A stretch of DNA of 64,000 nt from Pseudomonadota bacterium (GTDB lineage: Bacteria; Pseudomonadota; Alphaproteobacteria; Reyranellales; Reyranellaceae): contig JAFEFG010000002.1 of the NCBI GenBank assembly GCA_018240685.1, forward strand, positions 20,075 through 84,074, given 5' to 3'. Under the pieces are notes generated by a model. The model made no database searches, was not told the origin of the DNA, and saw only the letters and a list, made by a program, of their open reading frames with translations. The position numbers and the translations under genes are program-made. Positions 32,339 to 41,441 of this stretch are shown here, in pieces (position 1 is the stretch's first letter; each line of letters begins with the position of its first letter).

Positions 32339-35126
32339 AGGTACCGGCGGCCGTGTAGTTCGATCCCGTGACGCTGAAGTTGCCGATCTGGCCCGCGGCC
32401 GGAACGGCGCCGTTGTTGACGAATGCGCCGTTCAGCGTGCCGGTGCGGCCGCTCGTGCCGACCGCCGTGATGGAGCCGGTGAACTGTGCCGTGCCGGAAC
32501 GCAGCGCCGTGCTGCCCTGGTAGTTGGTGCCGTCGAAGTTGGAGATGTTCACCGCGCCGGTCTGGGTCGCGAAGTTCCAGCTGTTCGAGTAGCCGCCGAC
32601 GGCGATGTAGGAATTGCTGCCGTTGCGGACGTTGCCGATCATGTCGCCGGTGTAGGTCGCCGTACCGGTCATCGGCAGCTGCACGGCCGAGGTCAGCGTG
32701 CCCGCGACGTAGGTCGAGAGATGGACGCGGTCCGTCCCGCCGGCATTGTAGCCGCTGTTGTAGGTGACGTCGCCGCTCCACCAGCCCCAGGTCAGGAACG
32801 AGCAGGTGCAGGCCGTGACGCCGGCGGCCGTGTAGAGCGGATTGAGAGCGGTCGGATTGGTGGTGCCGCTCACCAGGACCGTCGAGGAGGTCACGGCGCC
32901 CGGCGTCGTGCCCTGCTGGACGCTGGTGCTTCCGTTGTCCATCACGGCGTAGTTGCTGTCGTCGATGAACGCGCTCGTGCCATTGCTGGTGCCGGTCGTG
33001 CTGCCGAGATTGAAGGTGGCGGACACGCCGTTGCCCGGGCTGCCCCAGGACGAATGCGTGATGGTGGCCGATGCGCGATTGGTGGACGCGTCGGTCGTGA
33101 GCTGGAGATTGGGCGTCGAGTCGCTGACGCCGAAGGCAGTGGTGGTCGGACTTGCGTTCGTGAGGGTGCGCTGGTCGACGAGACCCGCCACGAAGCCGCT
33201 CAGGGTCTGCGACGTGCGCGACTGGCCAAGCGTCGAGGGCGTCGTGGTCTGCGTCGCGGTGTTGACGGCATAGTAGTCGGAGGCGCTGAGCGTCTGGAAG
33301 GGGATGTCCGCTGCCGCCTGGGAGGTACGGGTGGTGGAGATCGTATTGATGAAGCCGTCGACGTTCGTGGTGTAGCTGGTCGAGAGCTTGTCCGGCGTCA
33401 TCACGATGGCGCTCGCGTTCTGGCCGTAGATCGCATTGGCCGAGGAGCTCGCCGCGGGAGTCGAGACGGCGGAGATCAGGCGGCTCGGGCCGCTCGTGCT
33501 GTCCAGGCGATAGGTGCCGACGTAATTGCCGCCGAAGCCGACCGACACCGTGTTGAGGTCGTTGAAGAAGTAGCCGACCATCACGCCCATGTAGGATTTC
33601 TGGTTCGCGCCGGTGCCGGAGATCGCGATCGTGGCCTGCATCGCGGTGGCGCGCTGGTCGCCCGGCCTCTGGCTGGCGGAGAAGGTCTGGGGTGCGAAGG
33701 TCGTCAGGAGCTTGGAGACGTCCTTCACCGACTGCAGGTCGGCGTCGTCGCCGACGGTTCCGTTGGCGAACGGCAGACGGTTCGTGCCGCCGAGATTGTT
33801 CATGTCGTAGGCGGCGTAGCCGGAGGTGGGAAACTGCCAGTAGGTGGTCGTCGGCTTGCCGCCGAAGAAGCCCAGCTTCTGGTTGCTGGCATTGGTGAAG
33901 ACGTAGGCGAAGAAATTGCCGTCGGTCGAGACGTAGCCCTTGCCCGAAAGCGCACCGAACGTGGGGTCGGTGAAGGATGCGATGTTGAAGGAGGTGCCGG
34001 TCTGCTGCCACGGCAAGGTGATGGAATGCCCGTCGGCCGTCGACAGGGTCACCTGGCTGTCGTTGGTCACGGTGCCGGTGCTCTTGAGGAGCTGGTTGTT
34101 CGAGGCGACCGGCGTCACCACGAGCCCGTTCTGGCTGTAGTCGAAGGCCGAATAGGGCGTGGTCCCGACATAGCGTCCCGCGGTGACGATGACCCGTGTC
34201 GTGGTCGTCGCCGTGGACTGGCTGGTCTGCTGGTTGCGGCGATCGTCAGCCTGGACCTGCTGGACGCCGGTATTGGCGGTGTTGAGGGCGGTGTCCACGG
34301 CATTGTTCAGCCGCTGATTGAACGCGCCGGCGCCCGGACTCAGCAGCGGCTGCCCCGGCGACGGCGGCGCCCCGTTGTTCTGGCGCGAGAAGGTCTGTGC
34401 ACCCCGCTCGGCGTTCGCGGCACCCTGCTGGCCGCCGGATCCGCCGCCGGACGTGCCGGAATTGCCGCTCTGTCCGCTGCTGCTCCTTCCCTCGAGCTGG
34501 GCGAGCTGGTTGGCCAGCGCGCCCTGCGCGATGAGGGTCGGCTGACCTGGCGGCGAGCCGAAGTTGGTGACGATCTGCGAACCCGGCCGCGTCGCCGTCT
34601 GGGTCTGGCCCTGCCCGGTGACCGTCATCGAGTGGCCGAAGACGAAGGTCGAAGAGGTCGATGTCTGGCCGACCGAGAAGACGGTGATGCCGCCGCGGAT
34701 GCCGATCGTTCCCGACGGGGTCGTGATCGTGATTGGACGGCTCTTGCTGATCTTGCCGCCGACCAGCCGGAACACGCCCTTGCCGGCGTCGACGGCAAGC
34801 TCGCCCGTCTTGGTCGCGGGATCGAACACGAATTTGTCGATGACGATGTAGGCGTTCGGCCCGACCGTCAGCGACGTGCCGTCGAGGAACACCAGATGGG
34901 CGCGGTCGTTGGCGCCGGTCGTGATGGCTTCGTTGGCCTGCACGTCGATGCCGATGCGCAGCACGCGCTGCGGCTGGGTCGGCGGCTTGCCGAGCGGATC
35001 GCCGTCGGTCGCCGATGTCACGCCCACGCGTGCCATCGCGGCCGGGCTGCCGAAGAGGGCGACCGCTGCGGTGCCGAGCAGGACGGCGCGCAGGAAGGGA
35101 ATTCTCGATGTCGCAGGACGAGCCAT
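32322..35126 (-). CDS. Secreted FecR-domain protein with C-terminal TbpB-like barrel, probable Slam cargo
   Basis: This 934-residue protein has a signal peptide ending AMA at residue 32 with no lipobox Cys, so it is exported rather than lipidated. A FecR domain follows (about 57-152; HLVFLDGTSLTVGPNAYIVI, TTPSGTIGIRGGITVF in part). A Gly/Ser/Gln linker comes next (about 210-260) and a long beta-rich Thr/Ser repeat region. The last 120 residues read TATYTGDM, GGYSNSWNF, GTAQFTGSI, GTLNGAFVN and GNFSVTGSNYTAAGTFKAQ, the alternating pattern of the TbpB/Slam-cargo eight-strand barrel. The CTCSFLTWGWWSG segment holds two adjacent Cys. GGGAGG precedes the ATG. It starts 18 bases after the Slam-like gene, so exporter and cargo form one unit. 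Confidence 0.8.
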   Translation of the reverse strand: MARPATSRIPFLRAVLLGTAAVALFGSPAAMARVGVTSATDGDPLGKPPTQPQRVLRIGIDVQANEAITTGANDRAHLVFLDGTSLTVGPNAYIVIDKFVFDPATKTGELAVDAGKGVFRLVGGKISKSRPITITTPSGTIGIRGGITVFSVGQTSTSSTFVFGHSMTVTGQGQTQTATRPGSQIVTNFGSPPGQPTLIAQGALANQLAQLEGRSSSGQSGNSGTSGGGSGGQQGAANAERGAQTFSRQNNGAPPSPGQPLLSPGAGAFNQRLNNAVDTALNTANTGVQQVQADDRRNQQTSQSTATTTTRVIVTAGRYVGTTPYSAFDYSQNGLVVTPVASNNQLLKSTGTVTNDSQVTLSTADGHSITLPWQQTGTSFNIASFTDPTFGALSGKGYVSTDGNFFAYVFTNASNQKLGFFGGKPTTTYWQFPTSGYAAYDMNNLGGTNRLPFANGTVGDDADLQSVKDVSKLLTTFAPQTFSASQRPGDQRATAMQATIAISGTGANQKSYMGVMVGYFFNDLNTVSVGFGGNYVGTYRLDSTSGPSRLISAVSTPAASSSANAIYGQNASAIVMTPDKLSTSYTTNVDGFINTISTTRTSQAAADIPFQTLSASDYYAVNTATQTTTPSTLGQSRTSQTLSGFVAGLVDQRTLTNASPTTTAFGVSDSTPNLQLTTDASTNRASATITHSSWGSPGNGVSATFNLGSTTGTSNGTSAFIDDSNYAVMDNGSTSVQQGTTPGAVTSSTVLVSGTTNPTALNPLYTAAGVTACTCSFLTWGWWSGDVTYNSGYNAGGTDRVHLSTYVAGTLTSAVQLPMTGTATYTGDMIGNVRNGSNSYIAVGGYSNSWNFATQTGAVNISNFDGTNYQGSTALRSGTAQFTGSITAVGTSGRTGTLNGAFVNNGAVPAAGQIGNFSVTGSNYTAAGTFKAQK

Positions 35127-35144
35127 GTCAGCCTCCCTGGAGAG

Positions 35145-36530
35145 CTAGAAGCGTCTGCTTATGCCGAACATGAAACTGTTGTTCTCGAACGCGTAGTTGG
35201 GCAGCGTGGCGGCTCGTACGAACCGGCCGCCCGAAACCGAGAAGGTGGTGAGGGCGTCGAACGGGACGTTCAGCACGATATTGAGAATCGTGTCGTTCTG
35301 GTAGCGCATCGTGTTGGGGTCGACGACGGGGTCCGGCGCATCGTAGGTCCACCACTGTTCGTTGACGCTGAGATTGATGCTCCAGGGCAGCCCGGTCCTG
35401 AACAGGGGGTCGCCGAAGCGGAAGGCCATGCCGCCGCCCACGCCCACCAGCGCGTAGTTCTGGGACGGGGTCTGGACGGTCTCGTAGCGCTGTACGCTGC
35501 CGGTGCTGTAGATCGTGATGATGTTGGTGAGCTGGAACTGGAAGCTCGAATTGACGGTGAACAGCGTCCCCGTGAGCTGGTTGTTGTTCGGCAGGTACCA
35601 GGTGTTGGGATAGTCTTCCTTGCGCCAGGTGAAGGTCGTGATGTTGCGCAGCCGGTCGGACAGCAGTGCATTGCCTTCGAGACCGGCGCCATAGCTCGCG
35701 TAGTAGGGCGTGTCGTTGACCCAGATCGCGCCGATGGCGGCGAAGGGCTTGAGCGTCACGTCCTCGAAGATGCCGTTGAAGATCTGGAATCGCGGCCCTG
35801 TCGTGAGGTCGACCAGCGACACGTTGGCTGTACTGAGCTGGAACTGGCGGTTGGCATAGGCCGTGAACAGCGTCTCCAGCATGGACCTGTCCTGGCGGCC
35901 GAAATCGTAGGTGTGGCGCAGTTGCAGCGAGCCGACCACGCCCCAGTCGGCCGTGCCGACCGCGGCCTGGTTGAGGTTGGCAGCCTGGCCGAACAGCATC
36001 ACGGAGGAGGTCGCGGGACCGAGATTGGCGTTCGACTGGTAGCGCCAGCCGAAGAACGCTTCACCCGAGAACTGGGAAGGGCGCTGCTGGGCCACGACCT
36101 GCGCCATGAATTCCTCCGCACGGCTTCGCACTTCGGGCGGCAGGTTGGGCGAAGCGAGCGCGCCCTCGAGATAGGTGCGTGCGACTTCGAAGGAGCCGAG
36201 CCGGTAGTAGAGCACGCCCAGTTCGAGACGGACGCGCGGCAGGTCGGGACTGATCAGCAGCATGCGCTCGAGCGCCGACACGGCTCCTTCGAGGTCGCCG
36301 GTCTGGCTGGCGATCGTGGCGAAGCGAAACAGCACATCGAGATTGGCGGGCTGCTTCATCATCGCCTGGAACGCTTCGTCGTACTCGCGTTTCGGATCGG
36401 AGGGAGGCGCCGGCGCGGCAGTCTGCGCCTTCGCCGCGCCGGTATGCAGGGCGAGGGCGGCGAAGACGGCTCCGATTGTCACGAGGGTATGAGCGCAACG
36501 TCTCAGGCGTCGCAAAATGACCTGCCCCAC
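35145..36530 (-). CDS. Slam-like outer-membrane protein (TPR plus beta-barrel)
   Basis: This 461-residue protein has a signal peptide (about 36 residues, ending AAKA), a TPR region (about 47-145; ALERMLLISPDLPRVRLELGVLYYRLG region) and then a C-terminal barrel of alternating aromatic strands (FGWRYQSNANLG onward) that ends in the terminal Phe typical of BAM substrates. This two-part plan matches surface lipoprotein assembly modifiers (DUF560), which move TbpB-type proteins across the outer membrane. The start is GTG 36530. Pairing with a downstream protein that has a TbpB-like end strongly supports an export role. It follows a glycosyltransferase gene by 42 bases. Confidence 0.8.
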   Translation of the reverse strand: MGQVILRRLRRCAHTLVTIGAVFAALALHTGAAKAQTAAPAPPSDPKREYDEAFQAMMKQPANLDVLFRFATIASQTGDLEGAVSALERMLLISPDLPRVRLELGVLYYRLGSFEVARTYLEGALASPNLPPEVRSRAEEFMAQVVAQQRPSQFSGEAFFGWRYQSNANLGPATSSVMLFGQAANLNQAAVGTADWGVVGSLQLRHTYDFGRQDRSMLETLFTAYANRQFQLSTANVSLVDLTTGPRFQIFNGIFEDVTLKPFAAIGAIWVNDTPYYASYGAGLEGNALLSDRLRNITTFTWRKEDYPNTWYLPNNNQLTGTLFTVNSSFQFQLTNIITIYSTGSVQRYETVQTPSQNYALVGVGGGMAFRFGDPLFRTGLPWSINLSVNEQWWTYDAPDPVVDPNTMRYQNDTILNIVLNVPFDALTTFSVSGGRFVRAATLPNYAFENNSFMFGISRRF

Positions 36531-36572
36531 GGCGAACCGTTACCCCGGAGCAAGGATGACGCACGACCCGCG

Positions 36573-37568
36573 CTAAATCAACCAACTCCGCAGCACATAG
36601 AGCCACGACATCGGGATCGTGGCGCGCGCCGCCTTCATGCGCAGCAGCATGCGCCGGTACTGGCGCTCGCCGAGTGCCGTCACGAATCGTTCCCGATCGC
36701 GGATCATCGCCGTCAGCATCCGGTCGAGCATGCGAGCATGGGTATCGCCCCAATTGCGCGCCGACAGGTGGAGACGGCCGCCAAGAATCGGATTGTTCGC
36801 TGCAAAATTCCGCCCATGGAGACGATAGGAATAGAGTGCCTCGTCAATCAGCAGCGATCCTGCAACCATCTGCGCCATCACGACGATGTAGAAGTCCATG
36901 TGCAGTCGGAAGGTTTCGTCATCGTCTGGGAAAACAAGATCGATCAGCGAGCGCCGGAACATCATCGACGACGTGCTGACCCAGACCCAGTGGACCAGCC
37001 GCTTGGTGTAGAGCCGGTACGGGGTCTGCTTCTGCCAATGCGCCGCCCGCGATGCGGTATCCAGTTTGGGTACACGTTCCGGATCGATGGGCGCGAACGC
37101 ACGGCCCCTGTCTGCGACGGCGCGATCCTTGCCGAACCAGTAGACGGCGCCGGCGATCACCGCGTTCTTGCCGTCGATCAGGCGGGCATTGCAGGCCGTG
37201 AAGCCCACCGCGTAGGTCTCGTTGAGATGCGCTGCGAGATGGCGTTCGAGGAAATCCTCGTTCCACAGATCGTCGGAGTCGAGGAAGCAGATGAACGGCG
37301 CGGTCGTGCGCGCCAGCCCCGCGCGCGTGGCGCCCGTCTGGCCCACGTTCTTCTCCAGTCGCACCAGGCTGAAGCGCGGATCGGCAAGCGCGTCGAGCGT
37401 CTGCTGGATGACGGCAGCGGAATCGTCGGTCGAGGCGTCGTCGACGATCACGCACTCGAAGTCGGTCAGCGTCTGCCGCGCCACCGAGCGGATCGCGTCG
37501 CCGATATAGTCGGCGCAGTTGTAGCAGGTGACGACGACGGAGATCTTGGGGAGATGGATGTCGGTCAT
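36573..37568 (-). CDS. Family 2 glycosyltransferase
   Basis: This 331-residue GT-A enzyme opens with ISVVVTCYNCADYIGDAI and IVDDASTDDS (nucleotide-sugar binding) and has the DXD-type metal motif in FLDSDDLW at about 115-122. The later HMDFYIVVMAQ and LYSYRLHGRN segments are common in bacterial GT2 enzymes that act on surface glycans. It is cytoplasmic with no membrane segment. It lies between the IlvD-type dehydratase (38 bases) and the Slam-like gene (42 bases) in a continuous minus-strand run, so possible glycosylation of the exported protein is worth considering. Confidence 0.9.
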   Translation of the reverse strand: MTDIHLPKISVVVTCYNCADYIGDAIRSVARQTLTDFECVIVDDASTDDSAAVIQQTLDALADPRFSLVRLEKNVGQTGATRAGLARTTAPFICFLDSDDLWNEDFLERHLAAHLNETYAVGFTACNARLIDGKNAVIAGAVYWFGKDRAVADRGRAFAPIDPERVPKLDTASRAAHWQKQTPYRLYTKRLVHWVWVSTSSMMFRRSLIDLVFPDDDETFRLHMDFYIVVMAQMVAGSLLIDEALYSYRLHGRNFAANNPILGGRLHLSARNWGDTHARMLDRMLTAMIRDRERFVTALGERQYRRMLLRMKAARATIPMSWLYVLRSWLI

Positions 37569-37606
37569 GGGGCCAGAGAGTCAGGGGGCCAGCGAGAAGG
37601 CATCTC

Positions 37607-39346
37607 TCAACGCGCCGCCGGACCGAGGAAGTCGAAATCGACTCCTTCGTCTGCCTGCAGGACCGTCTTGTGGAAGAGGCCGTTGTAGCCGCGTCCGCTG
37701 CCGGGATGCGGCAGCGGTGCCTTCCAGGCCTTGCGGCGCTGGGCGAGTTCGCGTGCCGAGACCAGCAACTCGAGCTTGCGGTTGGGCACGTCGAGGGTGA
37801 TGCGGTCGCCGGTCTTGACCAGGGCGAGTGGTCCGCCCACCGCCGCCTCCGGCGCGACATGCAGCACGATGGTGCCGAAGGCCGTGCCGCTCATGCGTGC
37901 GTCGGAGATGCGGATCATGTCCTTCACGCCGGCGCGCGCGAGCTTCATCGGAATGGGGAAGGAGCCGGCCTCCGGCATGCCGGGCGCGCCCTTGGGTCCG
38001 GCGTTGCGCAGCACCAGGATGTCGTCGGGCTTCACGTCGAGTTTCGGATCGTCGCCGCGTGCGGCCAGGTCCTCCAGCGAGTCGAACACCACGGCGCGCC
38101 CGGTGTGCGTGAGCAGGGACGGCGAGGCCGCGGCATGCTTGATGACCGCGCCGCGCGGCGCAAGGTTGCCGCGCAGCACCGCCATGCCGCCGGTCGGCTT
38201 GATGGGATCCTTGGGCGTGCGGATCACGGTCTGGTTGGGCACGATCTCGGCTGCGTCGATGACCTGCTTCAGCGTCCTGCCCGAAACGGTCAGGCATTTC
38301 TCGTCGAGATGGCCGCGGATCTCCTTCATCAGCCGCGAATTGCCGCCGGCCCAGTGGAAGTGCTCCATGTAGTGATCGCCCGATGGCTTGAGATCGACCA
38401 GCACCGGCACCTTGCGGCCGATGGCGTCGAACTCCTCCAGCTCGATGGCGATGCCGAGCCGGCGCGCCACGGCGGTGAGATGCACCAGCGCGTTGGTCGA
38501 GCCGCCGATCGCCTGCAGCACGGTGAGCGCGTTGCGGAAGGCGGCCTTGGTCATGATCTCGCTGGGCTTCGGTCCCTGCTTGATCGCCATCTCGGCCGCG
38601 AGCCGGCCGGTCTGTTCGGCCACGCGCAGGCGGTCGGAATGCGTGGCCGGAATCGAGCCGCTGCCGGGCAGGCCCATGCCCAGCGTCTCCACCATGCAGC
38701 CCATGGTGCTGGCCGTGCCCATCACCATGCAGGTGCCCTTGGTCGGCGCCAGCCGCTCGCTCACCTTCTCGATGTCGGTGTCGGAGAAGGTACCGGCGCG
38801 ATACTGGCCCCACAGACGACGGCAGTCGGTACAGGCGCCCAGCACCTCGCCTTTGTAGTGGCCGACCAGCATCGGTCCGACCGGCAGCACGACGGCCGGC
38901 CGGTCGGCGCTGGCTGCGGCCATGAGCTGGGCCGGCAGGGTCTTGTCGCAGCCGCCGATCAGCACCACGGAATCCATCGGCTGGGCGCGCACCATCTCCT
39001 CGGTGTCCATCGCCATCAGGTTGCGCAGGAACATGCTGGTCGGGTGCGAGAAGCTCTCGTGGATCGACACGGTCGGGAAGACCATCGGCAGGGCGCCCGC
39101 CAGCATGACGCCGCGCTTCACCGCCTCGATCAGGTCGGGCACGTTGCCGTGGCAGGGATTGTAGTCGCTGAAGGTGTTGGTGATGCCCACGATCGGGCGG
39201 TCCAGCGCATCGTCGGAATAGCCGCCGGCCTTGATGAAGGCCTTGCGCAGGAACAGCGAAAAGCCGGCATCGCCGTAGGTCGCCAGGCCCTGGCGCAGTC
39301 CGGTGGCCTTGGGCGCGCCGGGGCCGCGCCGCTTGCGGGATGCCAT
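37607..39346 (-). CDS. IlvD/Edd family sugar-acid or dihydroxy-acid dehydratase
   Basis: This 579-residue iron-sulfur dehydratase has cluster ligands that can be placed at Cys65 (YNPCHGN), Cys133 (GGCDKTLP) and Cys206 (GTCMVMGTASTM). The RISDARMSGTAFGTIVLH block near the C-terminus is diagnostic. The pattern is nearer to the pentonate/arabonate dehydratase branch than to biosynthetic IlvD by my recollection, so it could feed a sugar-acid catabolic pathway together with the D-erythronate dehydrogenase type of metabolism seen at 1.2 kb. It starts 32 bases after the FAD oxidoreductase. Confidence 0.88.
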   Translation of the reverse strand: MASRKRRGPGAPKATGLRQGLATYGDAGFSLFLRKAFIKAGGYSDDALDRPIVGITNTFSDYNPCHGNVPDLIEAVKRGVMLAGALPMVFPTVSIHESFSHPTSMFLRNLMAMDTEEMVRAQPMDSVVLIGGCDKTLPAQLMAAASADRPAVVLPVGPMLVGHYKGEVLGACTDCRRLWGQYRAGTFSDTDIEKVSERLAPTKGTCMVMGTASTMGCMVETLGMGLPGSGSIPATHSDRLRVAEQTGRLAAEMAIKQGPKPSEIMTKAAFRNALTVLQAIGGSTNALVHLTAVARRLGIAIELEEFDAIGRKVPVLVDLKPSGDHYMEHFHWAGGNSRLMKEIRGHLDEKCLTVSGRTLKQVIDAAEIVPNQTVIRTPKDPIKPTGGMAVLRGNLAPRGAVIKHAAASPSLLTHTGRAVVFDSLEDLAARGDDPKLDVKPDDILVLRNAGPKGAPGMPEAGSFPIPMKLARAGVKDMIRISDARMSGTAFGTIVLHVAPEAAVGGPLALVKTGDRITLDVPNRKLELLVSARELAQRRKAWKAPLPHPGSGRGYNGLFHKTVLQADEGVDFDFLGPAAR

Positions 39347-39378
39347 GTCGATCTCACTCCCTGACGAGGGTCATTTTG

Positions 39379-40500
39379 TCAGGATGGTGTATCGCCTTCC
39401 AGACCGGCCGCCCAGCGGGCATGTACCGCCGGATCGCGGCCCGAGACGATGGTCCGCGCGAGTTCGAGCCCCATCAGGGCGCCGAACTTGAAGCCGTGGC
39501 CGGAGCAGGGCGACATGATCCATCCGGCGGCGCCCTGTTTCTCCACGACGAACCGCTCGTCCTCGGTCACGGTATAGAAGCAGACCTTGAGCCGCTCGGT
39601 GCGCCACCGGTCGAAGCCGCGGAACAGCGCCCGGCACCGGTCCAGCAGCAACCCGACCTCGTCCTCGTGCGCCTCGCGGCCAGCCTCGGGATCGCCGCGG
39701 CGGCTGAACTCGTGATCGCCGACCTTGAAGCCGCGCCCTTCCATCGGTGGCACGAGATAGAGGCCGACGTCTCCGGTCTTCTCGATGATCATCGGTCCCC
39801 TCGACCAGGCCGCCCGATCGGCGGCGGGCATGTCGAAATAGACGACGATCTGGCGCGAGGGCACGAGCCGCGCGGCCAACGACGGCGCCAGCCGCCCGAT
39901 CCAGGCGCCGGCAGCGACGACGACGACATCGGCATCGTGGATCGCGCCGTCGGCGGTGATGACGCGGCCCCGCTCGGGATCGACCGAGCGCACGGGCGTG
40001 CCGGCATGCACCGTGACCTTCGGCATCGCCGCGAGATGCCGCGCCAGCGCGGTCACGATGTCCTGAGCGAAGAGCACGCCGCCGGTGTCGATCCAGAAGG
40101 CGCGTTCGACGCCGGTCGCGTTCAGCATCGGAAAACGCTTCGGCAGGTCTGCGACGGAAAGCTCCTGCATCGGCCTGCCGATGGCGGCCAGCGTTGCCGC
40201 CGAGCGTTGCGCCCAGTCGGCACCGTTGCCGCTCAGCGCCAGCGTGCCCGTCGGCGCGTAGAGGCGCTCGCCGAGGTCGTGCCACAGCAGATCCCAGGCG
40301 GCGAAGGCATCGTCGATCATGCGGGCATAGCCCCTGTGATCGCCGTAGGGATGGCGGATCAGGCGGTGTTCGTCGAACGACGAGGCCAGCGGATTGGGAA
40401 GAGCGGCCTGTTCGAACAGCCGGACATCACAGCCCGAGCGCGCCAGGGCCCAACTCGTGGCGAGGCCCATGATGCCGCCGCCGACAACGATCGCTTTCAT
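39379..40500 (-). CDS. FAD-dependent oxidoreductase, sarcosine-oxidase-like (DAO family)
   Basis: This 373-residue DAO-fold protein has its dinucleotide motif VGGGIMGLATSWALA at residues 6-20, DADVVVVAAGAWIG near 189-202 and SPCSGHGFKFGALMGLELA near the end. Cys307 in KVCFYTVTED aligns with the cysteine that binds FAD covalently in monomeric sarcosine oxidase (Cys315). It therefore probably oxidises a secondary amine such as an N-methyl amino acid and makes H2O2. It heads the minus-strand run that includes the dehydratase, glycosyltransferase and Slam-like genes. Confidence 0.88.
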   Translation of the reverse strand: MKAIVVGGGIMGLATSWALARSGCDVRLFEQAALPNPLASSFDEHRLIRHPYGDHRGYARMIDDAFAAWDLLWHDLGERLYAPTGTLALSGNGADWAQRSAATLAAIGRPMQELSVADLPKRFPMLNATGVERAFWIDTGGVLFAQDIVTALARHLAAMPKVTVHAGTPVRSVDPERGRVITADGAIHDADVVVVAAGAWIGRLAPSLAARLVPSRQIVVYFDMPAADRAAWSRGPMIIEKTGDVGLYLVPPMEGRGFKVGDHEFSRRGDPEAGREAHEDEVGLLLDRCRALFRGFDRWRTERLKVCFYTVTEDERFVVEKQGAAGWIMSPCSGHGFKFGALMGLELARTIVSGRDPAVHARWAAGLEGDTPS

Positions 40501-40685
40501 GATCGCGCACCCTTCATGAGCCGCAGGGGGCCGTCAAGCGCCTGCAACTTATGCGGGATATGGAAAAGACTCGGATCGCCCGACGGTGGCCCTCCTGTGC
40601 GTTCGTGGGGGCTTGCCAATACACCGATCTTCAGCGTTGATAGCGCACACGTTTACACAACCAATTCTTCGAACAGGGGCTAAAT

Positions 40686-41276
40686 ATGGCAATGACCATG
40701 CTGCAGATGTCCGGGATGGCGCCGACGCCGGCCACTTTGGCCGACGGCGTTCTGCTCATCATCGACGCGCAGCGGGAGTATACCGACGGCCTGTTGCCGC
40801 TGAGTGGTGTCGCCGATGCCGTTGCGGCGCTGGCGGGGCTGCTCGAAAGGGCGCGTGGCGCCGGCTCGCCGGTCGTCCATGTCCGCCATCGAAGCCAGGG
40901 CAAGGCCTTCAATCCGTCGTCGAGCGGCTATGAGATCGTGAAGGAACTGACGCCGCGCGACGGCGAGACCATCGTCGACAAGGGACTGCCCAACGCCTTC
41001 GCCGGCACGGATCTTGCCGACCGACTCGCGGCCATTGGCCGCAAGAACCTGATCGTGGGTGGCTTCATGACTCACATGTGCGTTTCGGCGACCGTGCGGT
41101 CGGCGACCGACCATGGCTACATGAGCACCATCGCCACGGACACGGTCGCCACCCGCGACCTGCCGGACACCACCGGCGGTGCCACCATCACGGCTGATGT
41201 GATCAACAGGATCACGCTTGCGGCGCTGTCGGACCGCTTCGCCTGGGTCGTGCCGAAGGCCGAAGTGATCGTCTGA
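40686..41276 (+). CDS. Isochorismatase-family cysteine hydrolase
   Basis: This 196-residue protein has the catalytic triad Asp27 (LLIIDAQREY), Lys99 (TIVDKGLPNAF) and Cys132 (GGFMTHMCVSATVRSA), with the cis-peptide turn before it. Family members hydrolyse amides or vinyl ethers (nicotinamidase, ureidoacrylate or carbamoyl-sarcosine hydrolases). A sarcosine-oxidase-like gene lies divergently, so an N-carbamoylsarcosine-type substrate is possible but unproven. It is transcribed alone on the plus strand. Confidence 0.88.
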   Translation: MAMTMLQMSGMAPTPATLADGVLLIIDAQREYTDGLLPLSGVADAVAALAGLLERARGAGSPVVHVRHRSQGKAFNPSSSGYEIVKELTPRDGETIVDKGLPNAFAGTDLADRLAAIGRKNLIVGGFMTHMCVSATVRSATDHGYMSTIATDTVATRDLPDTTGGATITADVINRITLAALSDRFAWVVPKAEVIV

Positions 41277-41297
41277 GCCGGCTTCGGCGTCCCGAGG

Positions 41298-41438
41298 TCA
41301 GGGGCGCGGCGCGCTGTCGAACTGGGTGATCGCGATGGCGGCAATCGCGATCAGAAGGGCGAACGAACTGTATTGAATGAGAGAAGAGCCGCGCGAACAG
41401 GCCAGCAGCCAGCGCAGCCGGGCGAGGATGTTCGACAT
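41298..41438 (-). CDS. Flp-pilin-like mini-protein with Gln at position 5
   Basis: This 46-residue protein (MSNILARLRW start) has a basic leader, the processing glycine in CSRG, then SSLIQYSSFALLIAIAAIAI and a short tail ending SAPRP. The register G-x4-Q-Y matches Flp prepilins, with Gln replacing the conserved Glu5 that normally guides pilin polymerisation. It starts three bases after the stop of the upstream Flp gene, without its own clear ribosome site, so it is likely translated by coupling. It may be a minor subunit or a non-polymerising regulator. No prepilin peptidase or Tad machinery is nearby. Confidence 0.7.
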   Translation of the reverse strand: MSNILARLRWLLACSRGSSLIQYSSFALLIAIAAIAITQFDSAPRP

Positions 41439-41441
41439 CGG

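Noticed and set aside
32178..37688. A 5.5-kb open frame on the plus strand (1836 codons)
   Set aside because: It lies opposite the FecR-domain, Slam-like and glycosyltransferase genes, all of which have signal peptides or catalytic motifs on the minus strand. Its own translation is Arg/Gly/Val-rich with no domain, as expected from the antisense of GC-rich genes.
37670..39364. A 564-codon plus-strand frame
   Set aside because: Antisense to the IlvD/Edd dehydratase, whose cluster cysteines and family motifs are on the minus strand.
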